Below are positions 1-12,305 of a stretch of DNA of 64,000 nucleotides, piece after piece. Both the position numbers and the translations under genes were made by a program. This DNA is from Cyathus striatus. Taxonomy: Eukaryota; Basidiomycota; Agaricomycetes; Agaricales; Nidulariaceae. Within the stretch, counting starts at the first letter, position 1, and the number at the start of each line of letters is the position of its first letter. The notes beneath the pieces were generated by a model, which was not told the DNA's origin, made no database searches, and was given only the letters and a program-made list of their open reading frames with translations. Where the stretch lies: positions 4,402,001-4,466,000 of the forward strand of contig JAOVFP010000011.1 of the NCBI GenBank assembly GCA_025738555.1, written 5' to 3'.

Positions 1-576
1 ACGAGGGAAGGGAAAGGACAATATATCACCATGGAAACCATTGTCTCCTTCCCCAGACGACCACATATGAAGACCTTCGTTCTCGCGACGCGTAATTAAA
101 GATAGCAAAAAGACGTATCGGAGGAAGAGCGGGAAGAAATGATCAAGAACGGATGTCATATAACCGTGCATCAAACATCAAGGGATGCGAAAGCGATCGC
201 GGTATATGTAGAGGAAAGTCAACGGAGAGATGGATGTAATTGACCATCAACTCCTCTTTGCCTCAGATCCCGTCTCTCGTCTCGTTGAGACGATGGAAAG
301 ATAGAAACATAACATGGGCAGCACAGGAGAGCACAGAGCATACCAAAGCTCTGAAGGGCCGCTTGGAAACGAAGAGTACGTCCACGGAAACAAGGGTTGG
401 AAACGAGCAACGGCAATGTCAAAGGAAAGAAGTAATGGATAGAACGAAAGGAATGGAAACGCGGAAATAACAGGAACAGTGGTCGGAAACGGAATGAAGG
501 ACAAAACGAACGGACGAAAAAATGCGGCGGAAACGAAATGCAAAGGGCGGCGGAAAAATGAAAATGCGAAACTTAC
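1..576 (-). other. Probable long first intron of the HSF-type gene
   Basis: On the minus strand this stretch is strongly pyrimidine-rich, follows directly from a GTAAGT donor, and contains no segment resembling the remainder of an HSF domain. The plus strand carries at least seven copies of GGAAAC between about 360 and 535. The short reading frames here have no recognisable domain. Confidence 0.45.
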
Positions 577-1409
577 TGATACAGCTTGGTGACGAAATTA
601 TTCACGGCCATCGGTTTCCCAAGGACGTTCATACTGCCGCCCATGTTGCCGCCCATCTGTACACCCCCGCTTCCAGTCCCTCCGGACGCTGTCCCCGAAC
701 CATCCTCAGCTCCACTCGTGCTTCCACTGCCGTCACCTCCTGCGCCGCTGGGATAGACAGACCGCACATCGACATCATCGTAACCCTCCATGCTGTCCTC
801 GTACATACTCTCCTCCACAGTACCACTGGTAAAACTCCTTTTCCTTGGAAGTTGAGACGATGAAGAAGCAGTAGAAGACCTGGAGGGCCCCGGTGTGCGT
901 CTACTATCATATCCAGCCGATGAACCCGGGGGGATCATGTTCCCGTGTTCGTCGTAAGCATCCTGTTGTCCCGACGAGCTTTGATTGGGATCAAACTGGA
1001 ATGGAGACTGTCCTTGCTGTGCCTGCGGTCCCTGGGCTGTAAACGGATTTGTACTCGGGCTGATGGGTGTCACAGGAGACAGCGCCGAGGAAGGGCCATT
1101 AATAGGTGACAAGTTGGTCGGAGATGCTACAGTCAAGGATGACAAGTTGAGTGAGAGGGTGGCAGAGGTTTGGCCGGTGGTGGTGGGTCTCTCCTGCGGC
1201 TGCGGTGGAGCGGGGTAAAAGCTAGGATAGTGACCACTATGATCGCTAGGAGGGGGAGAAGGGAATGGCTGCTGCGAGTGTGAATGAGATGGAGGGAGGA
1301 GATGAGGGGGCCACTGCTGCTGTTGTGGTTGCTGTTGCTGCTGCTGCTGTGGCTGTTGGGGTGGGCGCTGAGCATAGTGTGCCTCTGGCGGCATTTGATA
1401 TCCATCCAT
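577..1409 (-). CDS. Heat-shock-factor-type transcription factor, first exon (partial)
   Basis: This exon encodes 277 residues plus two bases and ends at a consensus donor (GTAAGT, read on the minus strand at 576-571). The N-terminal part is low complexity: a poly-glutamine/proline tract (about residues 17-45), then Ser/Thr/Pro-rich and Gly/Ser-rich stretches, typical of fungal activators. The last residues, NNFVTKLYQ, match the first helix of the HSF-type DNA-binding domain (compare FVNKLW in yeast Hsf1 and FVRKLF in Skn7). The rest of that domain should follow in the next exon, but no reading frame in 1-576 continues it, so the intron appears to exceed 570 nt and the gene leaves the window. 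If correct, the protein is a nuclear regulator of heat-shock or stress promoters. The family call rests on about nine residues plus composition; Skn7/Prr1-type or Hsf1-type cannot be separated. Confidence 0.6.
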
Positions 1410-4400
1410 TGTTTACTGGACGCGACGGAAGTGAATATATGCGCGGGGGTATATGTAAAAGACGAAGGCCAAAGGTGGTTATCCAAATGTATGCTCTGCA
1501 AGAGCGCCTCCGCACAAAGGCTGGAACGACAAAATGAGTTATAAGGACGTCAGCGGAGCAAAAGGAGGTGGACTGTGGGGTAGGTGTGTAGGAAGAAGGT
1601 TAGAGGAACGTGCTATGGCAATGGTGAGCTGAGGGGTCGCGTTCCCCTCGCAGAATGGATGCAGCGAGGCAGGGAGCAGGGCGGGTGTGGTGGAGGCGAG
1701 GAGGAGAGGAGGAGGAGGGATGAAATGGCCAGGGTGCAGGCTGGAACTGTTTTGAGCTGAGCAGAGGACTGAGTTCAGAAAGACGTCCTCTGCCATCTCT
1801 TTTCTCTATTTACCATCCACTCCCTAAAATGGTAATTTTTTCCATTTCCACAAATCAAGATCCGTGTCCAATTATTTTCACCCACTCTCATTCCATCACA
1901 GGCAATTCCCCGTATCAATTCCCCAGATCCACGATCTCACCCTCAATCCTGGCCCAATAAAATATCCCCGACCCCATCTTTCGCCCACAATCTTGCCCAC
2001 CCCTCATTGATTTACGTTCGTACCTGCCACAACCTTACCTTACTCACCTTCTTTCTCCCAACAAACAAAATAAAATAAATTCTTCCTCTTCCACTTCGCC
2101 CGCTATGAGTTCTCCCGTAGAATATGCACTCGGTAGAACTCAGAACTTGCTCCTCACTCTCTGGGGCGAGACAGACACGTAAACTATCTTTCCCCTCCGC
2201 ATGTCGTCCTCATGCCCCAGAGAGGACACAACCAATCCCACCCCCCCGGTCTCCTGTGACTAACCCTGCCAAGATAACGATCCTACGCCGCCGTCTTCCC
2301 TGCGTCCGTCCACCTCCCCCATCCGCCCTCACCGTCCGTTCCTGAAAAAGGAGAAAAGAACGCGCTAGAACCAATCGGTGAGATTAACGGCCCGCTCTCG
2401 GACGCTTCTCACACATACCGCCCTTGGGGTCCGTAACCTTCGTACAATGACCATATCCACGTCGTACTTAAAATGTAACATTGACAACATATATATATAT
2501 ATATCTGCGCGTTATATTTGCGTACACATCCTACAACATTGCGGCCCGCCTGATTCTTCATCAGGCGCAGTAAGAGCTGCTTAGAGTCGGTGAGCATCTT
2601 GCCTGGATCACTGCTAGGCGCATCGGGACCACCCCACCTGATGTCAATCCTTGTGTATCCCACGTGTCTCTGGCGAAATGACTGGTAAACCGCCGATTAA
2701 TAATAATGCCTTGCAAATGCTTTGTTTACAGCCCAAGTTCAATGTCGACAATGAAGACGGGATCGCTGCAAAATCATTCGAGTCATATTTATTACAACGT
2801 GGACGAAGACCTACGTGACTGTCCCTTGATGCTACCTAAAATAAGTGCATATTTACTCACTGAATCCCGAAAGATTCAAGGGTGCGTTTATTGCATCATA
2901 TTTGGACATGACTCATATCAATCTTCCAGTGCAAATATGTATGCACACTTGTCTACACTTGTCCATTCTCATATCCTTCCTTTTCCTGCCAGCTAAGCAC
3001 AAAAAGTTCGATGTACGGTAGCCTCTGAGTATGAACAGATATAACCATAGATATATGATTGGCAGCAAGAGACCCATACCTAGTGTACCAATTGGAATCC
3101 GCGATAAGTCGACGGGGACCTTGATGACATCGGCCTCGTTTGAATGTAAAGAAGTAATATGATACCGGGGTAAATGCCTCACAGAGTCACAGCCTCGCAC
3201 TTGTCAGCGAAGAGAAGCTTTAACGAAATCGCAAGTCAATCATGATTCTTGAAAGGTTTGCGGATGAATTTACACCCACGCTGATAACAACATGAGTTAC
3301 AAAATAGAATAAATATTCACACCGAACGGTGCATTGCATAAACTGATCGGAAGAAAATGCACATTAGCAATACCTGAGTCTCTAAACACTTGAAGAGCAT
3401 TGACCGGAATTATAACTTGAGAAATTGGAAGTGATTTCGTGTGATTCCACTTGTTCGTGTGGAGCATAAACTAAACATAGAGACGAAGATCTTTAAACCT
3501 ACGATTCAAAGGGATCAGTTAAAGCTAGTACACATGACGTCGTTACATATACTCAAAGATACTAGTGGCCTTGAAGCGGAAACTTGGCGGAAACTGTGCT
3601 CCCCGACGTCTCAGAAGCCGCCCAAATATAAATCCGAGCCATACCGGTAGAACGCTATAAGCCTTGACACTCAAGACAAGTCTTTCCCGCCTTAATTATC
3701 GACGCCCACAACTCTGAGGACTAACATTATTGTACCTACATACTGGATGGTCACAATCGAGATCCCCCGCCTCTCGCGTGCTCAACAGGGGAACGGCAGG
3801 GAAGCAGATCATGATCATAGGAAGGAAGAAAAAACACATCAGCGATATCAAAGTCCGAAGGAGATCGCGATTGAGATTTGATTGCGGATATGCCACGAGT
3901 GCAAAGACAAGATGGGTTTCCGTATTGCTGGAGAATATGTGGGGTATAAGTATACTACATATCATGAGTCTACTGGCACTTAATCAATATGTAACAAAGG
4001 GGAATATAAGTAAACTCAACCTTTCGAATCTGCCTGAGTAGAATTTTTACCTCATCGTTCGAGAAGAGCCTTGGAAATTCTCGCCAGTGGAAGAGGCATG
4101 ATTCCGGAAACCTCGCAGTTCATGATGTGTGTATACAAAGTCGTGCAATCAAAAGTCCAAACCGCGAGTAGGAAAAATACCTGAATACAGGACGATTAAA
4201 TTGTTAAGTGCTATCGCATTTAGCGGATGGGAACTTTAAACATGTTAAGATCTAAACATTTATCTCTGGACAAGAAATATAGTAGCTTACATACCACAAA
4301 GCATGAAATATACATTGACAACCTTCCGAAGCTCAGATAAAAATAATCACTTGTGAAAGTTGTACAAAAGTATGACGCCCCTGCGTATCTCCCCAGCGCG

Positions 4401-6346
4401 TATCTGGGGTGGGACAACTTTAGAGCGTATAATGAGACCCTTAGACATGAGAAAGTTTGTGCAAATTTCTGACATCTTATTTCCTTATGACCTGTTTATG
4501 GAGAAAAGTACCTGAGATGGTAAGTTAAGTGCAAAGATAGCGGTTCTAGGCAGACCGCTATATTGTGCTTCGTTTAATACGATAAAAGGAGAATAACTTA
4601 ATCGCCGGATAGACCGTCCTCGCCCGCGGAATGCAGTTTACGCCCATTCGAAGTAAATACAATCCGGATGAATGGAATGAATTTTAGACTGTTTATGGAG
4701 CCAGATTAAGTGACGCATTTCGCAGCCGCAAAGTGGTTTGAATGTCCGTTGTCCACGAGACGTGATTTATCACGGTATGTGAATTACCCCGATTCCAAAG
4801 TCATCGAAGGCTAAGTAAGTTATATATATGTCACAGCTTTGAAACACCGGGCATTCCAGGTAAACAAGTTTTATGAGTCCAGCAAGATTTAAGGACTAAC
4901 GAAAAGTGGTTGTGTGAACAGAAATGCAACGGAATACCTGGAATACCTTGGGAACACGGTGTCATCTTAGCCTCTGGAATCTGGAATGTGCAGGGTTGAC
5001 ACTTGTGATCACACACCCACGCTTGGTTTGTGTGGTATATGTTAAACATTTGGATACTTGACAATTGAATGGATGTCTTGTTGTCAAACTGCTAGCCTAA
5101 CTCGTCGATAACCAGCCTGTTGAGCCCAAGAAGCCCGCAGAGGAAAAGCGTCATATGTCTTCAATACAAGTCGGGTGAAAGCCAGAGTTGGGAAGTACAA
5201 GGACTGAACAGCAACAAAAGTCGAACATTCATGTATCCGCGCATCCAGGGATATACATGACCTGTGAATTTCATTTACGGCGTTTATTTCCAAAGATGTC
5301 TCCAACGTAGTGTCGATTGTATCATGGCGTGTGTTGTGCCAAACACAGGTTTTCGACGCAGTAGAGTTAACGTAAGTGTTGCGGAATAGTACTACTGGGA
5401 ATGGAGATGATTTCGCAACAAGAACTGCAGATATTATTGAAGATGTCCATAGTGAGTCTGACCGCCATGGGACTAATCCTCGTGACCAGGATGGAAGCTG
5501 CGGCAATGCGACGTCGCCGTGCAGACTCCACGCACCTTGCCCGTTCCATGAAATACTTAGTTAAGTATCACTTGAATGGAAAGTTGCATTCATGTTGCGT
5601 TGGTGCACTATTGACGCTTGAAATCAGTGGATAGCTAGTGGTGGCCTAAAGTTTCGGGTTCCTGCATGACAGACAATACATACCAGATACATACCGATCT
5701 ATGTAATGTGCACTGAATCCGATTGCGATCTCAAAAGCTTGTGAATTGAATGCTCTGGCATGCCACCAGCAGCATGACAGTTGCTGCAGTCAACAGGCGG
5801 CCGTCTTGAAATTAAACGCGCATTAACCTCTGCTCACGTGCTGCAGGTTCTTGAATAGCCTTGAAGCGACTAGAGGAAAAGGAAATAGCCACCTTGAAGA
5901 AGATTCGTCGTACTTCGATTAGAACAAGGAAAGGGGATGAATGCTAAAGAACCAATGTCTACACGATCGTATCTGGATTTTTGCACCTGAACAGTTGGTC
6001 TTGGATGATTGGCGTAAGCAATTGCGCATACAAGCGGGAGAAGTAGCGTTCTCCTTCGTAGATAGCTGTCCTGCGCTTTGCACTCATGGATGCACGCCCC
6101 AATTTTAGTGGTAAATGTCACCAGAAAGGGGCGATTTTATTTACTTCCCCAGAGTTTGGAAACCTTTCGCCAATTAGATTTCCCGGAACAACGGAAGGAA
6201 GACATCGAGGACCGTAAGTTATCGATGCAAAACTGCTTGTCGGAGCGTGCGCAAATTCCTAGTGACTGGTACCTTTCATCCGTCCTGCACTATGAGTTAA
6301 ATATACTCTTATCAATTCACAACAGTTGAAAGCAGTCGAATTGCCT

Positions 6347-6367
6347 AAAACGGTGCATCACCGTTTT
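6347..6367. repeat. Perfect hairpin, 9-bp arms
   Basis: AAAACGGTG is followed by CAT and then CACCGTTTT, giving a perfect 9-bp stem with a 3-nt loop. Further small inverted or direct repeats lie within the next 200 bp, including a doubled CTGGAGACG near 6500-6518. No function is evident. Confidence 0.6.
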
Positions 6368-7384
6368 ACGCAGTCGGATGATTTTCTCGTGAAAACTGCG
6401 GATATAAGGCACGTTATGATATCACTGGGAAAATACCAGTGCAGCAGTATTTCACTGTGAAAAATTATATAAGAAATCTGGCACGTAATATTCGTGCCAG
6501 CTGGAGACGGCTGGAGACGTGTGAAAGGGAAAATCTGGGGTTGGGATGGTGGTTCAAAGAACTGAACGTGCTATGATGCACGTTGGAAAGACTTCCACGA
6601 AATAGTAAAGCACGAATAGAGGTGCTTATGCGGCATTCTCAGCAAGTGGCTACATAACACTTTCTCACCAGATAAACGTGTCACGTACCTGTTGATCTGC
6701 TGTCTGCTGGGAATAATGCAAGAGTTCGGGCAGGCATATTGAATAACCTATTTCGCAAATCTCGTGTTTTGTGGCTGTTCCGGAGATGAAGATCAGTCGG
6801 TAGGCGTGCGAGAAGTCGAAAACAAGATATTTATGCTAATGCGTGCTTTCCTGTCACGCTATCTTTGCATGCACATTGAAGTTGTTGCTTGGTTTGCATC
6901 TTCAGCGCGGTGACGTCAGCAAGTGAAAAAAAGTATTTCTTGAAAGCGCTCTTTTGGCCATCTTTGGGCCACTGAAGTGAGATATTCACTATGGAACACA
7001 GCCAAGTCACAACGGAAGCCCTTCAGCGTGACCAAGAGGATGACTTGCGGATATGAAGCGCAGATTGTATTCAACAGCGCCGCTGCTCATGAGTACGGTT
7101 CCGACAAGGTTTCTTAGAGGGACCGTTCCAGAAACTAGGCGGACATCGACCCATTTTGATGATTAATCTAAATCCATGTGATTTGCAACCCAAAGAGCTT
7201 CAGAGGCTGGAACATGCATATTTCCTAGTGATCCAAAGCAAAAGAGTATGGGGTAGGATAGCTTGAAAGGGGCTCAAGAAGTAAAAAGGTAGAAAAGGAT
7301 GAAATCACTGGTGGTTGATGATGCATGTGTAGCGCCTTGATACGTAAACGCTCCGGAGTTTGGAAGGCATCAGTTGATTGCTGC

Positions 7385-7411
7385 GTGGTATTGAAGAGTC
7401 TTCAATACCAC
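7385..7411. repeat. 27-bp perfect palindrome
   Basis: GTGGTATTGAAGA and its exact reverse complement flank a single central G, so each arm is 13 bp with no mismatch. It lies in non-coding DNA with no neighbouring gene within 600 bp. It could be a dimeric protein binding site, or the remnant of an inverted-repeat element. Confidence 0.65.
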
Positions 7412-8082
7412 ACAGTGCTAGCGAGCACGTCGGAAGTGGTTGTCGACCTTAACTGAGATGATGATGCTCGAACGGTCAAATTTGAGAACTGACCGTAGGC
7501 GTTGATGCACGTCAAGCTCTCGGTGGAGTTGGGAAACAAAGCAGTTATGCTATGCACCAATGTTTGGGGCCCAAAATCGACCTGAAATATCTCTACCGAG
7601 ATTCGCAAGTACCGGATTAGATGACTCTGTCAATGTTGATAGAAGAAGCTGCTCACTGTTCTTCGCCGGTGATTTTACGGCACAAGACGTATTTAACCAA
7701 ACTAATGACTTCCTGAAGCATCACTACTTGATTACTACAATCTGTCATGACGGGTGAGGGGAAAAGATAAAATTATGTATCGGTGCAGTATATGCGCCGT
7801 ACAGCATAACTATGTCAGGTGAACTGCTATCAAGAGAGAGATAGGAAAATGTATTCTGCATCGTAAAGGAGGAGAAGGTGGATGGTGGTGGTACATGGTG
7901 GTACTAGGTAGTGGTAGCGGTACGCGTCAAGCACGCGTGTTATTCGTTGTTCGGTTCACGTCAGCCGAGACCCTAACCCGAGAGAAGGCATCGTGAAAAG
8001 TCGGGCCCAGATTCCCACGCGCGGTATTTCCACCCAACCACTGCAGCTGGCTGTCCTCTCCTTTCCACTCTCCAAACCTCCA

Positions 8083-9145
8083 ATGGCGTCCAGAATTGCT
8101 ACCAGCGCTCTCCGGGCAGCGGGTGCGTTGTCTCAAGCTCACCTGCCTCATCCTTGACGCGCTTACCGTTCTTTTCTAGCCCGCCCGCGCGCTGTCGCCA
8201 CTGTCCCTCGTCTCTATGCGTGCGTTTTTCGTGTATTTCTTAGTGAAATCACAGGATGACGTTTGATTTCTATTTTACAGCCGTTCAATGGCAAGCTCCT
8301 CGAACCCCCCTCCCGAGGAGAAGGCTGCTGAGCTTGTCAACAAGCTCCCCTCCTCTCCCGGCCTCATCACCAAGACTGGTACCGCTCTCCTCGGTACTGG
8401 CGCTGTTGCCGCCGCCATCTCGCAGGAACTCTACGTCGTGAACGAGGAAACTATCCTGTTGGTCGGCTCCATTATCCTCTTCACCTACCTTGGCAAGGTG
8501 CGTAACATTTCGAGTAGGACTGGTGGCACGTCACGGAGTGTTAACTCCGGGTATTGACTTCATGTTTTGCAAACAGATCCTGCGGGAGCCTTACAGCCAG
8601 TGGGCAGAAGGCCACATCCAGCGCATCAAAAATATCCTTGACTCTGCTCGTTCAGAACATACCCAGGCAGTCAAGGAGCGCATCGACTCCGTTGGACAGA
8701 TGAAGGATGTCGTTGAAATCACCAAGGGTCTCTTCACTCTCTCCAAGGTGCGTTTCCCGCGACTCTGTTGCCCCCTTTCCGTGCCACTTACTTGCCGCTT
8801 TGTATATCCGTGTGATAGGAGACTGCTAAGCTCGAGGCTGCAACATTCGTGCAACAGCAGAAGGTTGCTGTCGCTTCTGAGCTCAAGTCTGTCCTCGACA
8901 GCTGGATCCGCTACGAGCAGCAGGTGAAGGAGAATGAGCAGGCTGAGCTCACTAGGGCTGTCATTAACAAGGTCCTTGCCTCAGTTAAGGAGGATAAGAC
9001 ACAGAAGGAGATCCTCGCGTCTGCCGTTGCCGAGATTGAACGTAAGCCTCCGCCCTTTTCTCCCTATTTCCCTCTTTCGCGGACTTTGTGTGTGCTAACT
9101 ACAGTTCTTTTTTCTCCAGAACTCGTCAAGAGCAAGGCCATCTAG
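8083..9145 (+). CDS. ATP4: Mitochondrial F1Fo ATP synthase subunit b (peripheral stalk)
   Basis: Six exons can be joined in frame: 8083-8122, 8180-8219, 8281-8497, 8577-8747, 8819-9041 and 9120-9145. The product is about 240 residues. It starts with an Arg/Ala/Ser-rich, acid-free mitochondrial presequence, has two short hydrophobic segments (around GALLGTGAVAAAIS-like and ILLVGSIILFTYLGK residues) that anchor the protein in the inner membrane, and continues as a long charged helix (LREPYSQWAEGHI onward) typical of the stator subunit that contacts OSCP. Length and domain order fit fungal Atp4. All introns have GT..AG ends. The two tiny first exons carry only the presequence. The upstream 50 bp is CT-rich, as is common for fungal housekeeping promoters. 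I am confident of the family. Confidence 0.93.
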
Positions 9146-11442
9146 ATTTAGACACTGTATTAGGACACAAATAGTATTCTCCTCCTTTGTGGCTCTTTAA
9201 TATTTTTTCTCCGTACAATGTTCTTATCGATTCCAGAAGTCGCGCGTAACAAACGCTGCGATGTATATCGGTGTGAATTCGCTCGAGTCCCTCCTGACCA
9301 ATACCTAGCTTCCGTGGCTCACCTTATATGTCATTGTTCATGGGTCATATCGCACATGCATCTAATGTTATCAACGATGAATGTTGGTGTATCGACAGAT
9401 TTAGCATTGATGAGCCAACGCGCCACCTCGGCCTCATTCCAAAATCGTCTTTTGTGGTCCCTACCAATCCTTGCCGCGGCAAGGCTTGGAAGTCGAGACC
9501 CGATGTGCGCTATCTTCTCATGCTTCGCGCAGTTCACTCGCATCTATCTTGTCCCTACCCTCGATTTCTCTTATTCATGATGGGCGATATCGATGATCAG
9601 TGGGGCTCATCGCGGCCGAGGATGGATGGATGATTGATTGTGTATATGCTCGTCAGAGTGTCATCTGCTCGTCGCTGAGGCGTCATCTGTAGTTTCTGAC
9701 CACCCTCCCAAAGCGAAAATAGCATATCATCGTCGCCTAGATCATATCAAAACAGCAACTTCGAGCAGTAGGATTGGTTCATTGTTACTAACGGGCAAAA
9801 GTATCTCACCCTCGTTTTGCTCAGTGTTGACCCGTAATTACATTTGCGGTGGTCGTTGTTTTCGTCCTGCACGGACATTCGAAGCGATAAAAGCGCGACG
9901 GGAGCAAAACGTCATTGTCTTCCTTTGCCAAACAGCGGCAAAGGCCAACTGCTGCAGTACACACTTCCCGTCGGTAGATGCAGCCATCGGTGATTCCAAA
10001 AGCGCGTATGAGGCGCGTTTTTCATTTTTTCGCCTAATGAAATATGCCCAGCCAGTGATTATGGGGATCTGGTGCCTAGTGTAAAGCGCAACATCTTGGG
10101 ACGATTCACGTCGATGGTGGTGGGAGGCATCGGCTTGTTTCTGGAAACCCACTCCGTCAAGAATTCCGCTTACTGTGAGAAGAATTAGTTTCTTCGACCT
10201 GTGAAGGTATACCCTGTCGAGCTATTCGGTGGCCGATACTATGGTAAGAATTTTGGGGCAAATTTTGAGTGCGCTTTCGTGCAAGCGTGCCTTTTCTCCG
10301 CAATGTATAATTTGCAAGATGTTGCATGAAAAAGGTATAACCTTTCATAGCCAATTAGCCGTCTGATAATATGTAAAGAGGCTTCTCAAGGACGATAGGA
10401 GGCTAGATGCTCTATTTTACGTCTCAAAACATTCACTACCGTACGAATGGTGAAGCAGGCAAAGTATATGACAACCAACTCTGAAGCCCAGGGGAGTACA
10501 CTACCGTTGCAATGTCACTAGCAACAGAAAGGAACGTCGCCTCGGAAATCTATAGCGGGTAAGTGCTGTATGTTCTACCCCGAAATTCAGGAGGGCCGCG
10601 GAAACCTTGGTTGTGAAGGGAAGAGTGGCATTCAAGTACACGAAAGAAAATAAACTATACGGAGACAAAAAGAAGAGAAAAACAAACTAGAACCCCCGAT
10701 TTCGCGCAGTTCAGCGTTGTTTCGTGTGCGCTTTGTACTTCAAGATATTCTTTGCCACCGTTCCTGCGCACAGGTGGAAGCTACTAATCCCTATACTCAG
10801 TCTAGGGTAGCACCATAGACCACCGGATGCAGTTTAAAGCCACTGCATTTGTAGTCAAAGTACTCAATGCTTTCATTTCGGCTTTCAACTTTGTTGAAGG
10901 AGATTAACGCAAGAAAAAGAATGCCTTACTCCTATTACTTAGGTCTAGATAGAAAAGTATGGGAAGTCAACCAATTTTCACCAAGGTTGGCTTGATAAAA
11001 GCGTACGTTGCTCCCTATCCGATATGAAAGCGGGCTATAGGTGTCCAATTGTCATAGGGTGGACTTTGTTTGACGCAATGGGTGTCATAGGAATGGTGTC
11101 CATTGACATTACTCGTGCTCCATGTATAGTTGTATGAGTAAATATACAGTGGCATCCATGGAAAGGAATGTGACTGCATAGATAACCTCATCGGCTGTAG
11201 CACATAATTGCGTGCCTGTATCCGACAAACATTCAAAGAACTTAAAAACTCACGAACATCATATTATGAGCCTATGTTTATTACACGACCATGAATCGCA
11301 AGAGAATAGAAGTAAGAGAAGGTTGAGGGTATAGATACAAAGAGTGGGGAGGGGCGTCGAGTGGTATCGGATGAGCTCGGGATATGCTACAAGCGCCATA
11401 CCTACTGCTAAGAACGCACTAGCAGCCCCAGCATCCGATAAT
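9146..11442. other. Intergenic, 2.3 kb, no supported gene
   Basis: Several frames of 70-148 codons occur (for example 9218-9580 and 9638-10084, plus strand), but they overlap each other, lack plausible exon partners and show no domain. Part of it is the 3' UTR of the ATP synthase gene. Confidence 0.5.
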
Positions 11443-12305
11443 TCAGTGCCCAGAAGGAAGGTGTGGCAATGTCGCATCAGCGACCATTAGCGCTATGAGG
11501 AGCGTATTCTGTAGAGGATGTATCATCGTGGTCGTATTGGGGCTATGTACGTGAGCATCAGAAATGAATGGAAGAGAAGGAAGCATGAACGTGACGGAAC
11601 ACACCTCTATCGGTCTATGACGTGTGCCATTCGAGTACCCATTGCTGCCGTTCATATGGGACGAATGTGACGACGACCGCCGACTTCGAGTGTTTGGTTC
11701 ATACTGCCTGTATTCCGATGGCGGGTTCGCAGGATAAGGAGGCTCAGGCAATGGTGCTGGTTGTTCTAGCTGCTGGTTTTCAGGTAGATAGCTGTAAATC
11801 GGACACTTATCAGCCACAATATTCATCGCGTCTAGTAGTAGGCTGAAAGGAAGAGCACGTTAGACCTTAGAAGCTGCGGCGTTGTCTTCTGGGTTGGCCA
11901 CTCACTTGTTTTCAGCCTGTAACTTCTTGATCCTCGCGTTTGCTGTTTCCAACTCCCGCTGATACCTTTCATTCAACTTGGACCGCGCATATGAGGCGTA
12001 GCGCAGCATGAAATCCAAAGCACACGCACAGTGGTGACATTATCGAACTTTTCACGCATTATTTGGAACCTGGGTGAGATGGTTATTGAACGAACATGAA
12101 CATGAATGGAATTCTACGCACTTCTCCTTGTATCGTAGACTCCGGTGAGTGTGTGACTATGGGAAAGATTACAACTGTGAACTTTAACACCTAATAAGAG
12201 TGCCGAAACCTTGGAGTGTTCCCCTCCATCTTTATCACTGGGACGTTGGTTTCTATTTGCTGACCCGCGTTGAACCTGTGATGCAGAGCTTGAGCTGGGA
12301 TCCAT
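11443..12305 (-). CDS. Coiled-coil nuclear protein, possibly INO80 complex subunit F-like
   Basis: The start at 12305 opens a Ser/Gln-rich exon (residues 1-32) that can be spliced to a basic helix containing RYKEKFQIMREKF and then to an amphipathic heptad-like helix (RELETANARIKKLQAENKLL), ending in a Pro-rich and Arg/Ser-rich tail. An apparent frame break near 12014-12026 is resolved by a 53-nt GTGCGT..CCAAG intron, which joins DNVTT to LNERYQREL in frame. Near the 3' end a further GTGTGT..CTACAG intron may be removed or retained without changing frame. The pattern of one long helix followed by LLLDAM resembles the short INO80F domain of chromatin remodelling complexes, but I assign this only tentatively. 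A basic, coiled-coil nuclear protein of about 200 residues is the safe description. Confidence 0.5.

Larger units (their letters stand above)
1410..8082. other. Gene-poor region of 6.7 kb
   Basis: No reading frame here has a recognisable domain or a convincing exon chain. The stretch 1410-2120 is probably the 5' UTR and promoter of the HSF-type gene. Notable small structures are a TA dinucleotide tract near 2489-2506, a 9-bp tandem GGAATACCT repeat at 4931-4948, a hairpin at 6347-6367 and a 27-bp perfect palindrome at 7385-7411. The longest frame (5084-5506, minus, 140 codons) has irregular composition and no conserved motif. The region could hold decayed mobile elements or non-coding RNA, but I see no terminal repeats or transposase motifs. 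Confidence 0.5.

Noticed and set aside
5084..5506. 140-codon minus-strand frame
   Set aside because: Irregular composition, no conserved motif, no exon partners; probably chance in the gene-poor region.
9638..10084. 148-codon plus-strand frame
   Set aside because: No domain, no signal peptide, overlaps antisense frames; not supported as a gene.
12000..12030. Apparent frameshift in the coiled-coil gene
   Set aside because: A 53-nt GT..AG intron joins the two frames in phase 0 and gives a smoother helix, so no mutation is needed.
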